Program-made: the position numbers and the translations under genes
Shown here: positions 17,597-25,784 of the stretch, piece after piece
How the letters are laid out: every line of letters starts with the position of its first letter
Position numbering within the stretch: position 1 is the stretch's first letter
Origin: Microbacterium terregens
GTDB taxonomy: Bacteria; Actinomycetota; Actinomycetes; Actinomycetales; Microbacteriaceae
Direction: 5' to 3'
Assembly: GCF_039534975.1 (NCBI RefSeq)
Contig: NZ_BAAAWH010000001.1
Span: 3,410,001 to 3,474,000, forward strand
DNA: 64,000 bases
The notes under the pieces: model-generated
The model's database searches: none
What the model was told of the DNA's origin: nothing
What the model saw: the letters and a program-made list of their open reading frames with translations, nothing else

Positions 17597-18615
17597 GCGC
17601 CTCCGAGACGGGCGTCATCGACGTTCACGCGCACGTGCTGCTCCCCTCCCTGCACGCCGAGGTCGAGCGCCGCGCGCCCGAGCTCGTGGCCGAGGCGGCC
17701 GCGCTGGATCTGAGGCGCAACGGCGCCGCGAGCCAGGCGGTGTCGGGTCCGATGATCGGGATGCGCATCCCGAAGCTCACCGATGTCGGCGTGCGTCTGG
17801 CCGACATGGACGCGCAAGGCGTCCAGACGCAGTGGGTGAGCGCCTCGCCGAACCACTTCTATCCGTGGGCCCCGGAGGGGCTGGCCGTCTGGGCTGCGGG
17901 CGAGGCCAACCGCCTGATCGCCGAGCACGTCGCCCAGGCGCCCGATCGACTGACGGGCCTCGGCCTGGTGCCGATGCAGCATCCCGAGCGCATGGTCGAG
18001 TACCTCGATGATGCCGTGCTCGGCCGCGGGCTCGCCGGAGTGGAGATCTCCTCGTTCGCGGGGGATGTCGAACTGTCCGACCCGCGCCTCGAGCCGTTCT
18101 GGGCACGTGCCGCAGAGCTCGGCATCGTCATCTTCCTCCATCCCTTCGGCTGCAGCCTCGACGAGCGGCTGGACCGGTTCTATCTCGCCAACACCGTCGG
18201 CCAGCCGGCCGAGAACGCGGTGGCCCTGTCACACCTGATCTTCGCCGGCGTGCTGGATCGGCATCCTGGCCTGAAGATCGTCGCCGCACACGGCGGGGGC
18301 TACCTGCCCACGGTCATCGGGCGCTCCGACCACGCGTGGCACGTGCGTCCGGATGCCCGGGGCTGCGAGCATCCGCCCTCCACGTATCTGCGCAGACTCT
18401 GGTTCGACACCGTCGTGCACGACTCGCGGACCCTCCGTGCGCTGGTCGAGGTGGCCGGCGAGGATCGTGTCGTCCTCGGCAGCGACTACCCGTTCGACAT
18501 GGGGCTCGATGACCCGGTCGCGAAGATCCGCGAAGCGGAGCTGCCCGAGCAGCTCACGCGGCGGATCCTCGGTGGCAACGCCGCGGCACTGATCGGAACG
18601 CGCGGCAGCGCATGA
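17593..18615 (+). CDS. Amidohydrolase 2 family protein (ACMSD / resorcylate-decarboxylase-like)
   Basis: A 340-residue TIM-barrel metal hydrolase of the PF04909 group. It has the HxH pair H12/H14 (VIDVHAHVLL), the GLGLVPMQ strand, a metal His in FLHPFG, HGGG in VAAHGGGYLP, and the metal Asp of VLGSDYPFDMG. Relatives decarboxylate aminocarboxymuconate semialdehyde, resorcylates or carboxyvanillate without a redox cofactor; a minority are true hydrolases. In a meta-cleavage cluster a decarboxylation of either the aromatic acid or the ring-fission product is the likely role. Both ends overlap neighbours by ATGA, so it is coupled with the monooxygenase and the second FAH gene. Confidence 0.9.
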   Translation: MSASETGVIDVHAHVLLPSLHAEVERRAPELVAEAAALDLRRNGAASQAVSGPMIGMRIPKLTDVGVRLADMDAQGVQTQWVSASPNHFYPWAPEGLAVWAAGEANRLIAEHVAQAPDRLTGLGLVPMQHPERMVEYLDDAVLGRGLAGVEISSFAGDVELSDPRLEPFWARAAELGIVIFLHPFGCSLDERLDRFYLANTVGQPAENAVALSHLIFAGVLDRHPGLKIVAAHGGGYLPTVIGRSDHAWHVRPDARGCEHPPSTYLRRLWFDTVVHDSRTLRALVEVAGEDRVVLGSDYPFDMGLDDPVAKIREAELPEQLTRRILGGNAAALIGTRGSA

Positions 18616-19595
18616 GGATCGCCCGTTGGCTCGACGGCACCCAGGTGCGAGAGGGTTTCGTGGAGGGTCCGGACGTGATTCCGTTCCCCGACGGTCGGAG
18701 CGTCGCGTCCGTCCTCGCCGAAGGGCTGGATGCCGCGCACACGCTCCACGCGCGAGCCGTCGGCGATCCCGGCGCCGGTCGCCGTCCGCTGGGCGAAGTC
18801 CGGCTGCTGGCACCTGTCACGCCGCCCTCGGTGCGCGACTTCGTGTCCTTCGAAGAGCATGTGGAGGGTGTCAGCGCGGGCGTCGAGGGCAAGAGCCATG
18901 TCGCAGCCGAGTGGTACGAGGCGCCCACGTTCTACTTCACCAATCCGCACACGATCCTCGGCCCCGACGAGCCGGTGCGGCCACCGGTGACCGAACGACT
19001 CGACTTCGAACTCGAGCTCGCCGCCGTGATCGGTGGCGTACCGGGGTCCGACGGAGCCAATCTCGACCCGCTCCAGGCGGCATCGCACATCTTCGGGTAC
19101 ACGATCATGAACGACTGGTCCGCGCGCGACCTGCAGGCACGCGAGATGAAGGTGCGCCTCGGCCCGTGCAAGGGGAAGGATTTCGGCACCACTCTCGGAC
19201 CGTGGATCGTGACGGCGGACGAGCTCGCGCCGTACCTCGACGACGAAGGCTTCCTCGCGCTGCGCGCCGAGGTGCGGGTCAACGGCGAGATCATCGGCGA
19301 GGACCTGGTGTCGAACATGGGGTGGCCGTTCCCCGAGCTGGTCGCCTATGCGTCCCGCAACGCGCGCGTGGTGCCCGGGGACGTGCTCGGCTCCGGGACG
19401 GTCGGCAACGGCGGGTGCCTGGGCGAGCTGTGGGGTCGCAACGGACGGCTCTCACCGCCGCCGCTGGCCGAGGGCGACGAGGTCTCGATGACGATCGACG
19501 GGATCGGCGACCTCACCGCACGCGTTGGCGCTGCCGTTTCGGCACCCGAGCTGCCGCCCGCGCGCCGGCGCCCCCGCAGCCGGGTTCGCGACTGA
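18612..19595 (+). CDS. Fumarylacetoacetate hydrolase (FAH)-family enzyme 2
   Basis: A 327-residue FAH-fold protein, divergent from the one at 14,439. It carries the FAH core DFVSFEEHVEGV, YEAPTFYFTNPHTI, DFELELAAVIG with acidic metal ligands, and YTIMNDWSARDLQ. This arrangement resembles FAH/2-hydroxyhepta-2,4-diene-dioate isomerase-like proteins. It ends the plus-strand catabolic run; the stop is followed by a convergent gene 105 bp away with no obvious strong hairpin. It probably acts late in breakdown of the ring-fission product. Hydratase, decarboxylase and C-C hydrolase are all possible. Confidence 0.9.
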   Translation: MRIARWLDGTQVREGFVEGPDVIPFPDGRSVASVLAEGLDAAHTLHARAVGDPGAGRRPLGEVRLLAPVTPPSVRDFVSFEEHVEGVSAGVEGKSHVAAEWYEAPTFYFTNPHTILGPDEPVRPPVTERLDFELELAAVIGGVPGSDGANLDPLQAASHIFGYTIMNDWSARDLQAREMKVRLGPCKGKDFGTTLGPWIVTADELAPYLDDEGFLALRAEVRVNGEIIGEDLVSNMGWPFPELVAYASRNARVVPGDVLGSGTVGNGGCLGELWGRNGRLSPPPLAEGDEVSMTIDGIGDLTARVGAAVSAPELPPARRRPRSRVRD

Positions 19596-19700
19596 GGCCG
19601 CGAACGGTGCGGTCGCTGACCGGGCGGGTTTTCCGAACCTCATTCGTATCCCGGAGGATCCCCATCGACCGCCTCGGGGCCCGGCTGCAAGGCCGGCCGG

Positions 19701-20258
19701 TCAGCGCATGACCCGGTACCGGAGACGCTGAACACCACGGGACTCCGCGCTGTCGGTGAGCTCGAGCTCGATCGCGTCAACGAGGTCGTCCGGGAAGAGC
19801 CGCGCACCCGCGCCGAGGATGACAGGAATGACGTGCAGGTCGATCTCATCGATCAGACCGTCGCCGAGAAGCTGCCGCGCAACATCGGCGCTGCCCATCA
19901 CGTGAACCTCCTTCTCACCCGCCACGATCCCGGCGGCTTCGAGGGCCGCCCGAGCGCCGTCGACGAAGGTGAACAGCGCGCCGTTCCGCACGACCGGATC
20001 GCGACGCTCGTGGGTGACGATGAAGACCGGCGCCCAGAACACGTCATCCTCTCCCCACGGCTCCTGGCCGTCGTCGAACGTGTTGCGGCCGAACACGATC
20101 GCTCCCGTCGCGCGGAAGCGCGTGAGGAAGGGGTCTGATGCAGACGATTCATCCGCGTCGGGACCGATGAACCAGCGATGGAGCCGCTCCACACTGCGGT
20201 GGCGGTCGGCGGCGAATCCGTCCAGGGATATCGATGCGATCAGAACAACGGCAGGCAT
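19701..20258 (-). CDS. DHFR-fold (RibD C-terminal-like) reductase family protein
   Basis: A 185-residue protein with the RibD C-terminal/dihydrofolate-reductase fold: VVLIASISLDGF at the N-terminus, GRNTFDDG, and a late IDEIDLHVIPVILGAG strand. These stand-alone proteins (YyaP/YwjB type) are predicted NADPH reductases of mostly unknown substrate. The ATG at 20258 has a strong gaggag site. It is divergent from the lipoprotein hydrolase at 20,406 and convergent with the FAH gene. It does not appear to belong to the catabolic island. A similar protein is encoded at 32,447, and a truer RibD-type reductase at 37,389. Confidence 0.82.
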   Translation of the reverse strand: MPAVVLIASISLDGFAADRHRSVERLHRWFIGPDADESSASDPFLTRFRATGAIVFGRNTFDDGQEPWGEDDVFWAPVFIVTHERRDPVVRNGALFTFVDGARAALEAAGIVAGEKEVHVMGSADVARQLLGDGLIDEIDLHVIPVILGAGARLFPDDLVDAIELELTDSAESRGVQRLRYRVMR

Positions 20259-20405
20259 GACGCCTCCTCACAGGGTGGTTCGTGCGGTGACACTCCGAGA
20301 CTAGGGATGCGCGGATCCGCGACCGTGGTCCACTCGCGGTCGGTTCGACTGGGCCAGCGCGGGGAGCATACGTTTGCGAAACACGCCGCCACCTAGGGTC
20401 ATCTC

Positions 20406-21356
20406 GTGAACAAGCGCGATTTCGACATTGAGACTCCCCCGGCCCGGTCGCGGATGAAGCCTCCGGCGGCGTCCGGCACGCGAACGATCCGCTATGGCCT
20501 GGCGTGCATCACCGCGGCGCTGGCGATCGCCACGGCCGGCTGCACCAGCGCCCGAGCGCATGACCCATCACCGTCACCGTCGATCACCGTGGAGGGGAAC
20601 GCGGCGGACGACGCGGTCGCTCCGATACCCGGCAATCCGCCGGTCGACTACCCGCCGTCCTGGCCGCACCAGTCCACGATCACCGCGGACGGCTACCTCG
20701 TCAACGACTGCGTGCCGCAGGAGCTTCGGTCGAACGTCACCAGTCTCACGACTTCTGACGGAGTCCACCTCTCGGCGCTCGTGCTGGGCGAGGGGCCCCG
20801 AGGGGTGTTGCTGTCTCACGAGCAGGGCTACCACATCTGCTCATTCGTTCCGCTGGCGCAGCGACTGGCGCACACCGGATACCAGGTCATCCTTCCCGAA
20901 TACCGCAACCACGGAGCATCCGAACAGTCACCGGACAATGACAACATCGATCGCGATGGCGCGGCGGCGCTGGCCGAGCTGCACCGCCGTGGCGCGGAAC
21001 GGGTGTTCATCGGTGGCGCGTCGTGCGGTGGGAGCGTCTCTGCGATCCTCGCCGCCGCCGAGCCTCAGATCACCGGTCTGCTCGTGATGTCTTCGCCCGC
21101 GCAGTGCGGCCCCCTGGACGCGGAGGCGGCGATCAGCAGCGTGACGGCCCCGACGTTGATGATCGTTTCGCCCGGAGACATGGAGGGTGCGCTGGAACGC
21201 GAGGTGAGAGCGCTCTACGCCGCGTCCGGCGCACCGGAAAAAGAGCTGCTGATCGACGAAAGCGGCTACCACGGGACCGACCTGTTCCGCGAGGCCGCCA
21301 CCGGCGACCAGTTGTTGGCCTCGGTGTTCGAGTTCATCACGTCCACGTTCGACTGA
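20406..21356 (+). CDS. Predicted exported alpha/beta-hydrolase lipoprotein
   Basis: A 316-residue protein starting with GTG; an in-frame ATG at 20454 would also keep the signal. A hydrophobic stretch ends in a lipobox-like TAGC, followed by a Ser/Pro-rich linker. The rest is an alpha/beta-hydrolase: GVLLSHEQGYH near the oxyanion strand, nucleophile elbow GGASCGGS (Ser in G-x-S-x-G), and a C-terminal GYHGTDLF with the likely catalytic His. It is predicted to be a surface-anchored esterase or peptidase-like hydrolase. No substrate is suggested by the neighbours. A small hairpin lies between it and the convergent membrane protein gene. Confidence 0.82.
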   Translation: MNKRDFDIETPPARSRMKPPAASGTRTIRYGLACITAALAIATAGCTSARAHDPSPSPSITVEGNAADDAVAPIPGNPPVDYPPSWPHQSTITADGYLVNDCVPQELRSNVTSLTTSDGVHLSALVLGEGPRGVLLSHEQGYHICSFVPLAQRLAHTGYQVILPEYRNHGASEQSPDNDNIDRDGAAALAELHRRGAERVFIGGASCGGSVSAILAAAEPQITGLLVMSSPAQCGPLDAEAAISSVTAPTLMIVSPGDMEGALEREVRALYAASGAPEKELLIDESGYHGTDLFREAATGDQLLASVFEFITSTFD

Positions 21357-21373
21357 GTCAGCGGCCCCGGACG

Positions 21374-21391
21374 GGGCGGCCTGGACCGCCC
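21374..21391 (+). terminator. Short hairpin between convergent genes
   Basis: gggcgg (21374-21379) and ccgccc (21386-21391) form a 6-bp stem with loop cctgga. It lies in the 48-bp gap between two convergent stops. It is modest; a bidirectional terminator is plausible. Confidence 0.35.
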
Positions 21392-21404
21392 ACTCGGTGC
21401 GGCG

Positions 21405-21758
21405 CTACCGCCAGACGGTCGCCAGCAGAACGTTGACCACGGCCAGTCCGCCGATCACCGGGAGCACCCACGCGGCGACGGTTTCACGCTTGCGGTTGAC
21501 GAGGGCGATCACGATGATGGCGACGAGAATCGCGAGCTTCACGGAGATCTTGACGTTGTTCACATCGTTGCCGAGCGGATACTGCAGGCCGACCAGAAGC
21601 ACTCCGGTCACGAGCATCGTCCACGCGCCGTGCATCATGGCGGGCAGCACGCGTGCCTTGCCCTGGCGCATCGCTCCGATCTGATACAGAACGCCTCCCA
21701 GCAGCGCGGCGACGCCGATGATGTGCAGGGCGAGGATGACGTTCTTCAGGATTTCCAT
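21405..21758 (-). CDS. Small four-helix membrane protein of unknown function
   Basis: A 117-residue protein with four predicted membrane helices: LKNVILALHIIGVAALLGGV, MMHGAWTMLVTGVLLVGL, VKLAILVAIIVIALV and VLPVIGGLAVVNVLLA. Single charged loops lie between helices and there is no signal cleavage site. It resembles small actinobacterial integral membrane proteins of unassigned role. It lies after the exporter gene, but a palindromic operator-like site at 21770-21786, just upstream of its start, suggests its own regulated promoter. I do not recognise a function. Confidence 0.75.
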   Translation of the reverse strand: MEILKNVILALHIIGVAALLGGVLYQIGAMRQGKARVLPAMMHGAWTMLVTGVLLVGLQYPLGNDVNNVKISVKLAILVAIIVIALVNRKRETVAAWVLPVIGGLAVVNVLLATVWR

Positions 21759-21769
21759 GCGACCATCTT

Positions 21770-21786
21770 ACCGACACCTTGTCGGT
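21770..21786 (-). promoter_or_regulatory. Operator-like palindrome ACCGACA-N3-TGTCGGT
   Basis: A perfect 7-bp inverted repeat with a 3-base spacer (cct), 11 bases upstream of the membrane protein start. The form is typical of TetR-family operators. No TetR gene is in the window nearby, so the regulator would be encoded elsewhere. Confidence 0.5.
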
Positions 21787-21829
21787 TAAATGAAAAGCGC
21801 GAATGGCCCTTCCAGCGCGGTGGACGGCC

Positions 21830-23443
21830 TCAGCTCTCCGCGTCGACCGCCCGCGGCTCTTCGGCACTCTCCTCCGCGACCCGTCGCCCGAGCGGGATCG
21901 TGGTGAGCAACCCGACGACGAGCGCGGAGATCGCGATCCAAGCGGCGACCGACACACCCTGGGTGAGTGCCTCGCGAGCGGCATCCGCGATGGGGGCCGT
22001 TGCGGGGTTGCCCGCCAGTTCGGCGATGAGCGCACCAGCCGAGTCGGAGACGCCCGCGACGAGGTCCCCGACGGCGGGGTCGGCCGCGATCTGGTCGCTC
22101 AGGCGCGCCTCGGTACCTGCGCGCAGCGTCGTGAACAGCGCGGTTCCCAGAATCGCGATACCGAGGGCGGACCCGACCTGGCGAGCGGTCGACTGCGTCG
22201 AGGACGCCTGTCCCGACTTGTCCAGGGGGACGTCGACGAGGATCAGCTGCGTCAGCTGCGCGGTCGCGAACCCCACACCCATGCCGTAGAAGAACAGGGG
22301 CACACCCGTGACCCAGAGCGTCGAGTCGGGGCGGATCAGAAGCGCCATCACTGCCAGGGAGACGATCTCCAGCAGGATGCCGAGGCGGACCATCTGCACC
22401 GGGCTCAGGTACTTGCCCAGCGAGTGAATGGATCCGCTGGCCACGAACGACCCCACCGCGAGGGGAAGGAGCGCGAGGCCCGCCTGCAGCGCATCCATGC
22501 CGAGGACGTACTGGAACCACAGGGGCAGCGAGAGGATGAGTCCGAACTCGCCGAGCGAGACGGTCAGGGCGGTGACATTGCCGTTGCTGAACGTGGGGAT
22601 GCGAAAGAGCGTGACATCCAGCAGCACCGACTTGCCGGCAGCGACCCGCGATCGTTCTCGGAGGACGAGCACGCCGAGGACGACGACGGCGAGCACGAAG
22701 AGGATCGGGATGATGCTGAAGCCGCCGAGGCTGACGGGCGCTGAGTCCGTCGCCTCCCACCAGCCGTAGGCGCGTCCCTCGATCAGCGCGAAGACGAGCA
22801 TGCCGAAGCCGAGGATGGACGCGCCCGCACCGACCCAGTCGGTGAAGCGGCTCGCCCCGCGCTGGCGGGACTCGGGGACGCAGATCAGAACTCCGATGAT
22901 GACCAGGATGCCGAAGGGCAGGTTGATCCAGAACGCCCAATGCCACGAGAACGCCGATGTCAGCCACCCGCCGACGACCGGGCCGACCGCGGCCATCGAG
23001 CCGATCGTGGATCCCCAGACGGCGAACGCGATGCTGCGTTCGCTCCCGCGGAACGTGGCGTTCAGCAGGGCCAGGGTGGTCGGCAGGATCATCGACCCGC
23101 CGACGCCCTGGAGGGCGCGGGCGGCGATCAGCCACGTGCCGCTCGTGGCGAAGGCGCAGAGGATGCTCGCCCCCACGAAGATGCCGAGCCCGATCAACAG
23201 CAGCCGGCGCCGCCCGATGCGGTCGCTCATCGTGCCCCACACCATCAGCAGAGCCGCGAACACGAGGGTGTAGACCTCTTGCACCCATTGCACCTGAGTG
23301 GTGGTGAGGTCGAGCGACTCGATGATGGCCGGAGTCGCAACCGCCACGATCGTGGCGTCCATGATGATGAGCGCCACGCCCAGCGAGATCGCGGCGAGCC
23401 CCCACCAACGCAGGCGATGGAATCGATCGGCGTCCTGAATCAC
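21830..23443 (-). CDS. MFS multidrug exporter, EmrB/QacA (DHA2) type
   Basis: A 537-residue, 14-helix major facilitator. It has the DHA2 pattern MDATIVAVATPAI in helix 1, WVQEVYTLVFAALLMVWG, motif A GTMSDRIGRRRLLLIG, and GPVVGGWLTSAFSWHWAFWINLPFG (motif C plus its extension). Members expel drugs, dyes or toxic metabolites by proton antiport. The frame is open to a GTG at 23554 overlapping the response-regulator stop, but the preceding 37 residues are not family-like. A palindrome at 23448-23468 lies right before GTG 23443, so I prefer the shorter form. The C-terminus is acidic (EESAEEPRAVDAES). Confidence 0.85.
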   Translation of the reverse strand: MIQDADRFHRLRWWGLAAISLGVALIIMDATIVAVATPAIIESLDLTTTQVQWVQEVYTLVFAALLMVWGTMSDRIGRRRLLLIGLGIFVGASILCAFATSGTWLIAARALQGVGGSMILPTTLALLNATFRGSERSIAFAVWGSTIGSMAAVGPVVGGWLTSAFSWHWAFWINLPFGILVIIGVLICVPESRQRGASRFTDWVGAGASILGFGMLVFALIEGRAYGWWEATDSAPVSLGGFSIIPILFVLAVVVLGVLVLRERSRVAAGKSVLLDVTLFRIPTFSNGNVTALTVSLGEFGLILSLPLWFQYVLGMDALQAGLALLPLAVGSFVASGSIHSLGKYLSPVQMVRLGILLEIVSLAVMALLIRPDSTLWVTGVPLFFYGMGVGFATAQLTQLILVDVPLDKSGQASSTQSTARQVGSALGIAILGTALFTTLRAGTEARLSDQIAADPAVGDLVAGVSDSAGALIAELAGNPATAPIADAAREALTQGVSVAAWIAISALVVGLLTTIPLGRRVAEESAEEPRAVDAES

Positions 23444-23447
23444 GGAA

Positions 23448-23468
23448 GGAAACGATACTCCCGTTTCC
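23448..23468 (-). promoter_or_regulatory. Operator-like palindrome GGAAACG-N7-CGTTTCC before the exporter
   Basis: A perfect 7-bp inverted repeat with a 7-base spacer lies 4 bases upstream of the preferred GTG start of the EmrB/QacA-type exporter. Such symmetry at an exporter start is typical for TetR- or MarR-type repression. It supports transcription starting here rather than only read-through from the two-component genes. Confidence 0.5.
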
Positions 23469-23550
23469 AACGGACCTGTCAGGATCCCCGATCCGGCGCC
23501 GACCGCGAAATGGTCGTCGTCAGCGCGCAGCAGCGGTCGCTGCCAGGACC

Positions 23551-24261
23551 TCACGGGTTCGGCGGATGTGCCTCTGCGCGGCGTGGACCGTCGAGAACCA
23601 GTCGATATCCCATCCCCGCCTCGGTGAGCAGGTGCACGGGATGGGCGGGTTCCTCCTCCAGCTTCTTGCGCAGCTGCGAGAGGTAGAGCCGCAGGTAGCC
23701 GGTGTCCGTCACCTCAGCGGTGCCCCAGATGTCTTCGAGCAGCGCGGTCCGGGTCACGAGCGCGCCGGGCTTGCGGGCGAGCATCTCCAGGATTTGCCAC
23801 TCGGTCGGCGTGAGGTGCACGAGCACACCGGCGCGGGTCACCGCCTTCGCCGCGAGATCCACGCGAACATCGCCGAACGAGACGACCGGCTGGTCGGAGG
23901 ATGCCGGAGCCCGCCGTGAGAGTGCCCGCAGGCGTGCCAGCAACTCGTCGATCTGAAACGGCTTCGTGACGAAATCGTCGGCACCGGCATCCAGAGCTTC
24001 CACCTTGTCGGCGGACCCGGCCCGCCCGGACACGACGATGATGGGGATGCTCGTCCATCTGCGAAGAGCCTCGATGACCGCCACGCCGTCAAGCTGCGGC
24101 ATCCCCAGATCCAGCATCACGATGTCCGGACGTTCCGCCCCCGCGAGGGCGATGGCGGCGGCGCCGTCGGGCGCGGCGATGACTTCATAGCCGTGCGCGG
24201 AGAGGGTGATCCGCAGAGCGCGGACCAGCTGGGGGTCATCGTCTGCGACGAGGACCTTCAC
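23551..24261 (-). CDS. kdpE: KdpE-like response regulator
   Basis: A 236-residue OmpR/PhoB-type regulator. The receiver domain (1-120) has the acidic cluster D7-D9, phosphoacceptor D51 (IVMLDLGMP) and the switch lysine in FVTKPF. The C-terminal winged helix has LTPTEWQILEMLARKPG and a final TEAGMGYRLV, as in KdpE. It starts with GTG overlapping the sensor kinase stop (24258-24261). KdpE normally controls K+ uptake; here no kdpFABC genes are nearby, while a KimA-like permease is the third gene of the unit. The symbol is given by family resemblance. Confidence 0.88.
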   Translation of the reverse strand: MKVLVADDDPQLVRALRITLSAHGYEVIAAPDGAAAIALAGAERPDIVMLDLGMPQLDGVAVIEALRRWTSIPIIVVSGRAGSADKVEALDAGADDFVTKPFQIDELLARLRALSRRAPASSDQPVVSFGDVRVDLAAKAVTRAGVLVHLTPTEWQILEMLARKPGALVTRTALLEDIWGTAEVTDTGYLRLYLSQLRKKLEEEPAHPVHLLTEAGMGYRLVLDGPRRAEAHPPNP

Positions 24262-25712
24262 GGTCGCTCCGCGAGGGGCAGCGAGATCACCATGGTGAGC
24301 CCCCCTCCGGGGGTGTCTTCCGGTGTGAGCGTGCCGCCCATTCCTTCGGTGAACCCTTTGGACAGCGCCAGTCCGAGGCCAAGGCCCGTGCCGTTGTCGG
24401 TGTCGCCCAGTCGCTGGAAGGGCGCGAACATGTCCTCGCGCCGGTCGGGGGCGATGCCGGCTCCGTGGTCGATGATCCGCAGCTGCACGGCCGTCGCGTG
24501 CACAGCCGTCGTCACACTCACACGGGTTCCTACGGGCGCGTGACGCTCGGCATTCGCGAGCACATTGACGAGCACCCGCTGCAACAGCACGGGGTCGGCC
24601 CAGGCCGCGGGGATCTCCGGATCCAGCGCGAGATCGACGACATCGGGTCCGAGGCTCAGCTCCTCCAACGCGGCCAGCACCACGTCGGCCAGGTCGATGG
24701 GCTGCGGCGCCGCGGCGAGCACGCCGGCCTCGACGCGACTGACGTCCAGCAGGTCCGTGACCAGTTTCGAGAGGGCGGCGAGGCTCTCATCCGCGGTTTC
24801 GACGAGTTCGTCCCGGTCCTCGTCCGACAGGTTCGGCCCGCTGGCACGAAGTCCGCCGACGGCCGCGATGGCGGCCGCGAGGGGCCGGCGCACGTCGTGA
24901 CTCACCGCCGAGAGGAGCGCGCTGCGGACTTGGTCGGCGGCGGCGAGGCTCTCCGCCGCCCTGGCTGCTTCGGTGAGCTCGGCGCGCTCGAGCGCGGCAT
25001 TGAGTTGGGCGATGATGACCTCGAGCAGGCGACGCTCGGAGGAATCCAGTGCGCGCCCGTGCAGTTCAAGAGTCGCGCGGTCCGCGGCGCCGAGTCGGCC
25101 GACGGCGACCGAGACGAAGCGGCTGTCGCGAACCGGTTCGCCGTCGGTGGCGATCACGGCGCCGTGCGCATCGAGGAGCCGAACCCCGGACAGGCCGAAG
25201 GCTTCGCGGGTACGCGTGACGAGCGCGAGCGGGGCGCTCTCGCCGCGGAGCACATTGCCCGCGACCGCCGCGAGCAGCTCTGCCTCGGCGGCAGCGCGTT
25301 GTGCGATACGCGCTCGACGGGCGGCCGTGTCGACGATGTAGCTGACCAGGAGGGCGATCAGCACGTACAGGAACAGAGCCCACAGGTGCAGCGGATCAGA
25401 GATCTGGACCGAGAACTGCGGTGCCACGAAGAGAAAATCGAGGGTCAGGCCGGACAGCACCGCAGCAAGAAGCGCGGGCCATATCCCGCCGATCAGCGCC
25501 ACCACCACGACGAGCAGCTGGAACGCGAGCACTTCCGCGGTGATCGACTCGGGTGTACGGAACGAGTAGAGCAACCAGGTCAGCAGCGGCCCCCCGGCAA
25601 GGGCGAGCGCGAAGCCCAGCCCGACCCGCTGTCGGCTGAGCGCACCACCCGTGACACGAGGAAGCACGAAACGGTAGCTGTCCGCCGTCTTCTCATCGAT
25701 GTCGTCGACCAC
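24258..25712 (-). CDS. KdpD-like sensor histidine kinase lacking the N-terminal KdpD/USP module
   Basis: A 484-residue membrane kinase. The N-terminal half has four hydrophobic segments (about 35-130) resembling the DUF4118 membrane domain of KdpD, then a GAF-like region, a dimerisation/phosphoacceptor domain with H272 (SAVSHDVRRPL), and an HATPase domain (NVLANAERHAP, DHGAGI, GLGLGLAL). E. coli-type KdpD is about 900 residues; the cytosolic KdpD and USP domains, which bind nucleotides such as c-di-AMP in some bacteria, are absent. Its stop overlaps the response-regulator start. It probably senses ionic or turgor stress and controls the permease next to it (inference). Confidence 0.87.
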   Translation of the reverse strand: MVDDIDEKTADSYRFVLPRVTGGALSRQRVGLGFALALAGGPLLTWLLYSFRTPESITAEVLAFQLLVVVVALIGGIWPALLAAVLSGLTLDFLFVAPQFSVQISDPLHLWALFLYVLIALLVSYIVDTAARRARIAQRAAAEAELLAAVAGNVLRGESAPLALVTRTREAFGLSGVRLLDAHGAVIATDGEPVRDSRFVSVAVGRLGAADRATLELHGRALDSSERRLLEVIIAQLNAALERAELTEAARAAESLAAADQVRSALLSAVSHDVRRPLAAAIAAVGGLRASGPNLSDEDRDELVETADESLAALSKLVTDLLDVSRVEAGVLAAAPQPIDLADVVLAALEELSLGPDVVDLALDPEIPAAWADPVLLQRVLVNVLANAERHAPVGTRVSVTTAVHATAVQLRIIDHGAGIAPDRREDMFAPFQRLGDTDNGTGLGLGLALSKGFTEGMGGTLTPEDTPGGGLTMVISLPLAERP

Positions 25713-25784
25713 CTCGATCCACCACCCTTCGAGTTGCCATTCAGACCGCGTGTGCGCAGTCCTGTCGGACCCACATGATCCGCG

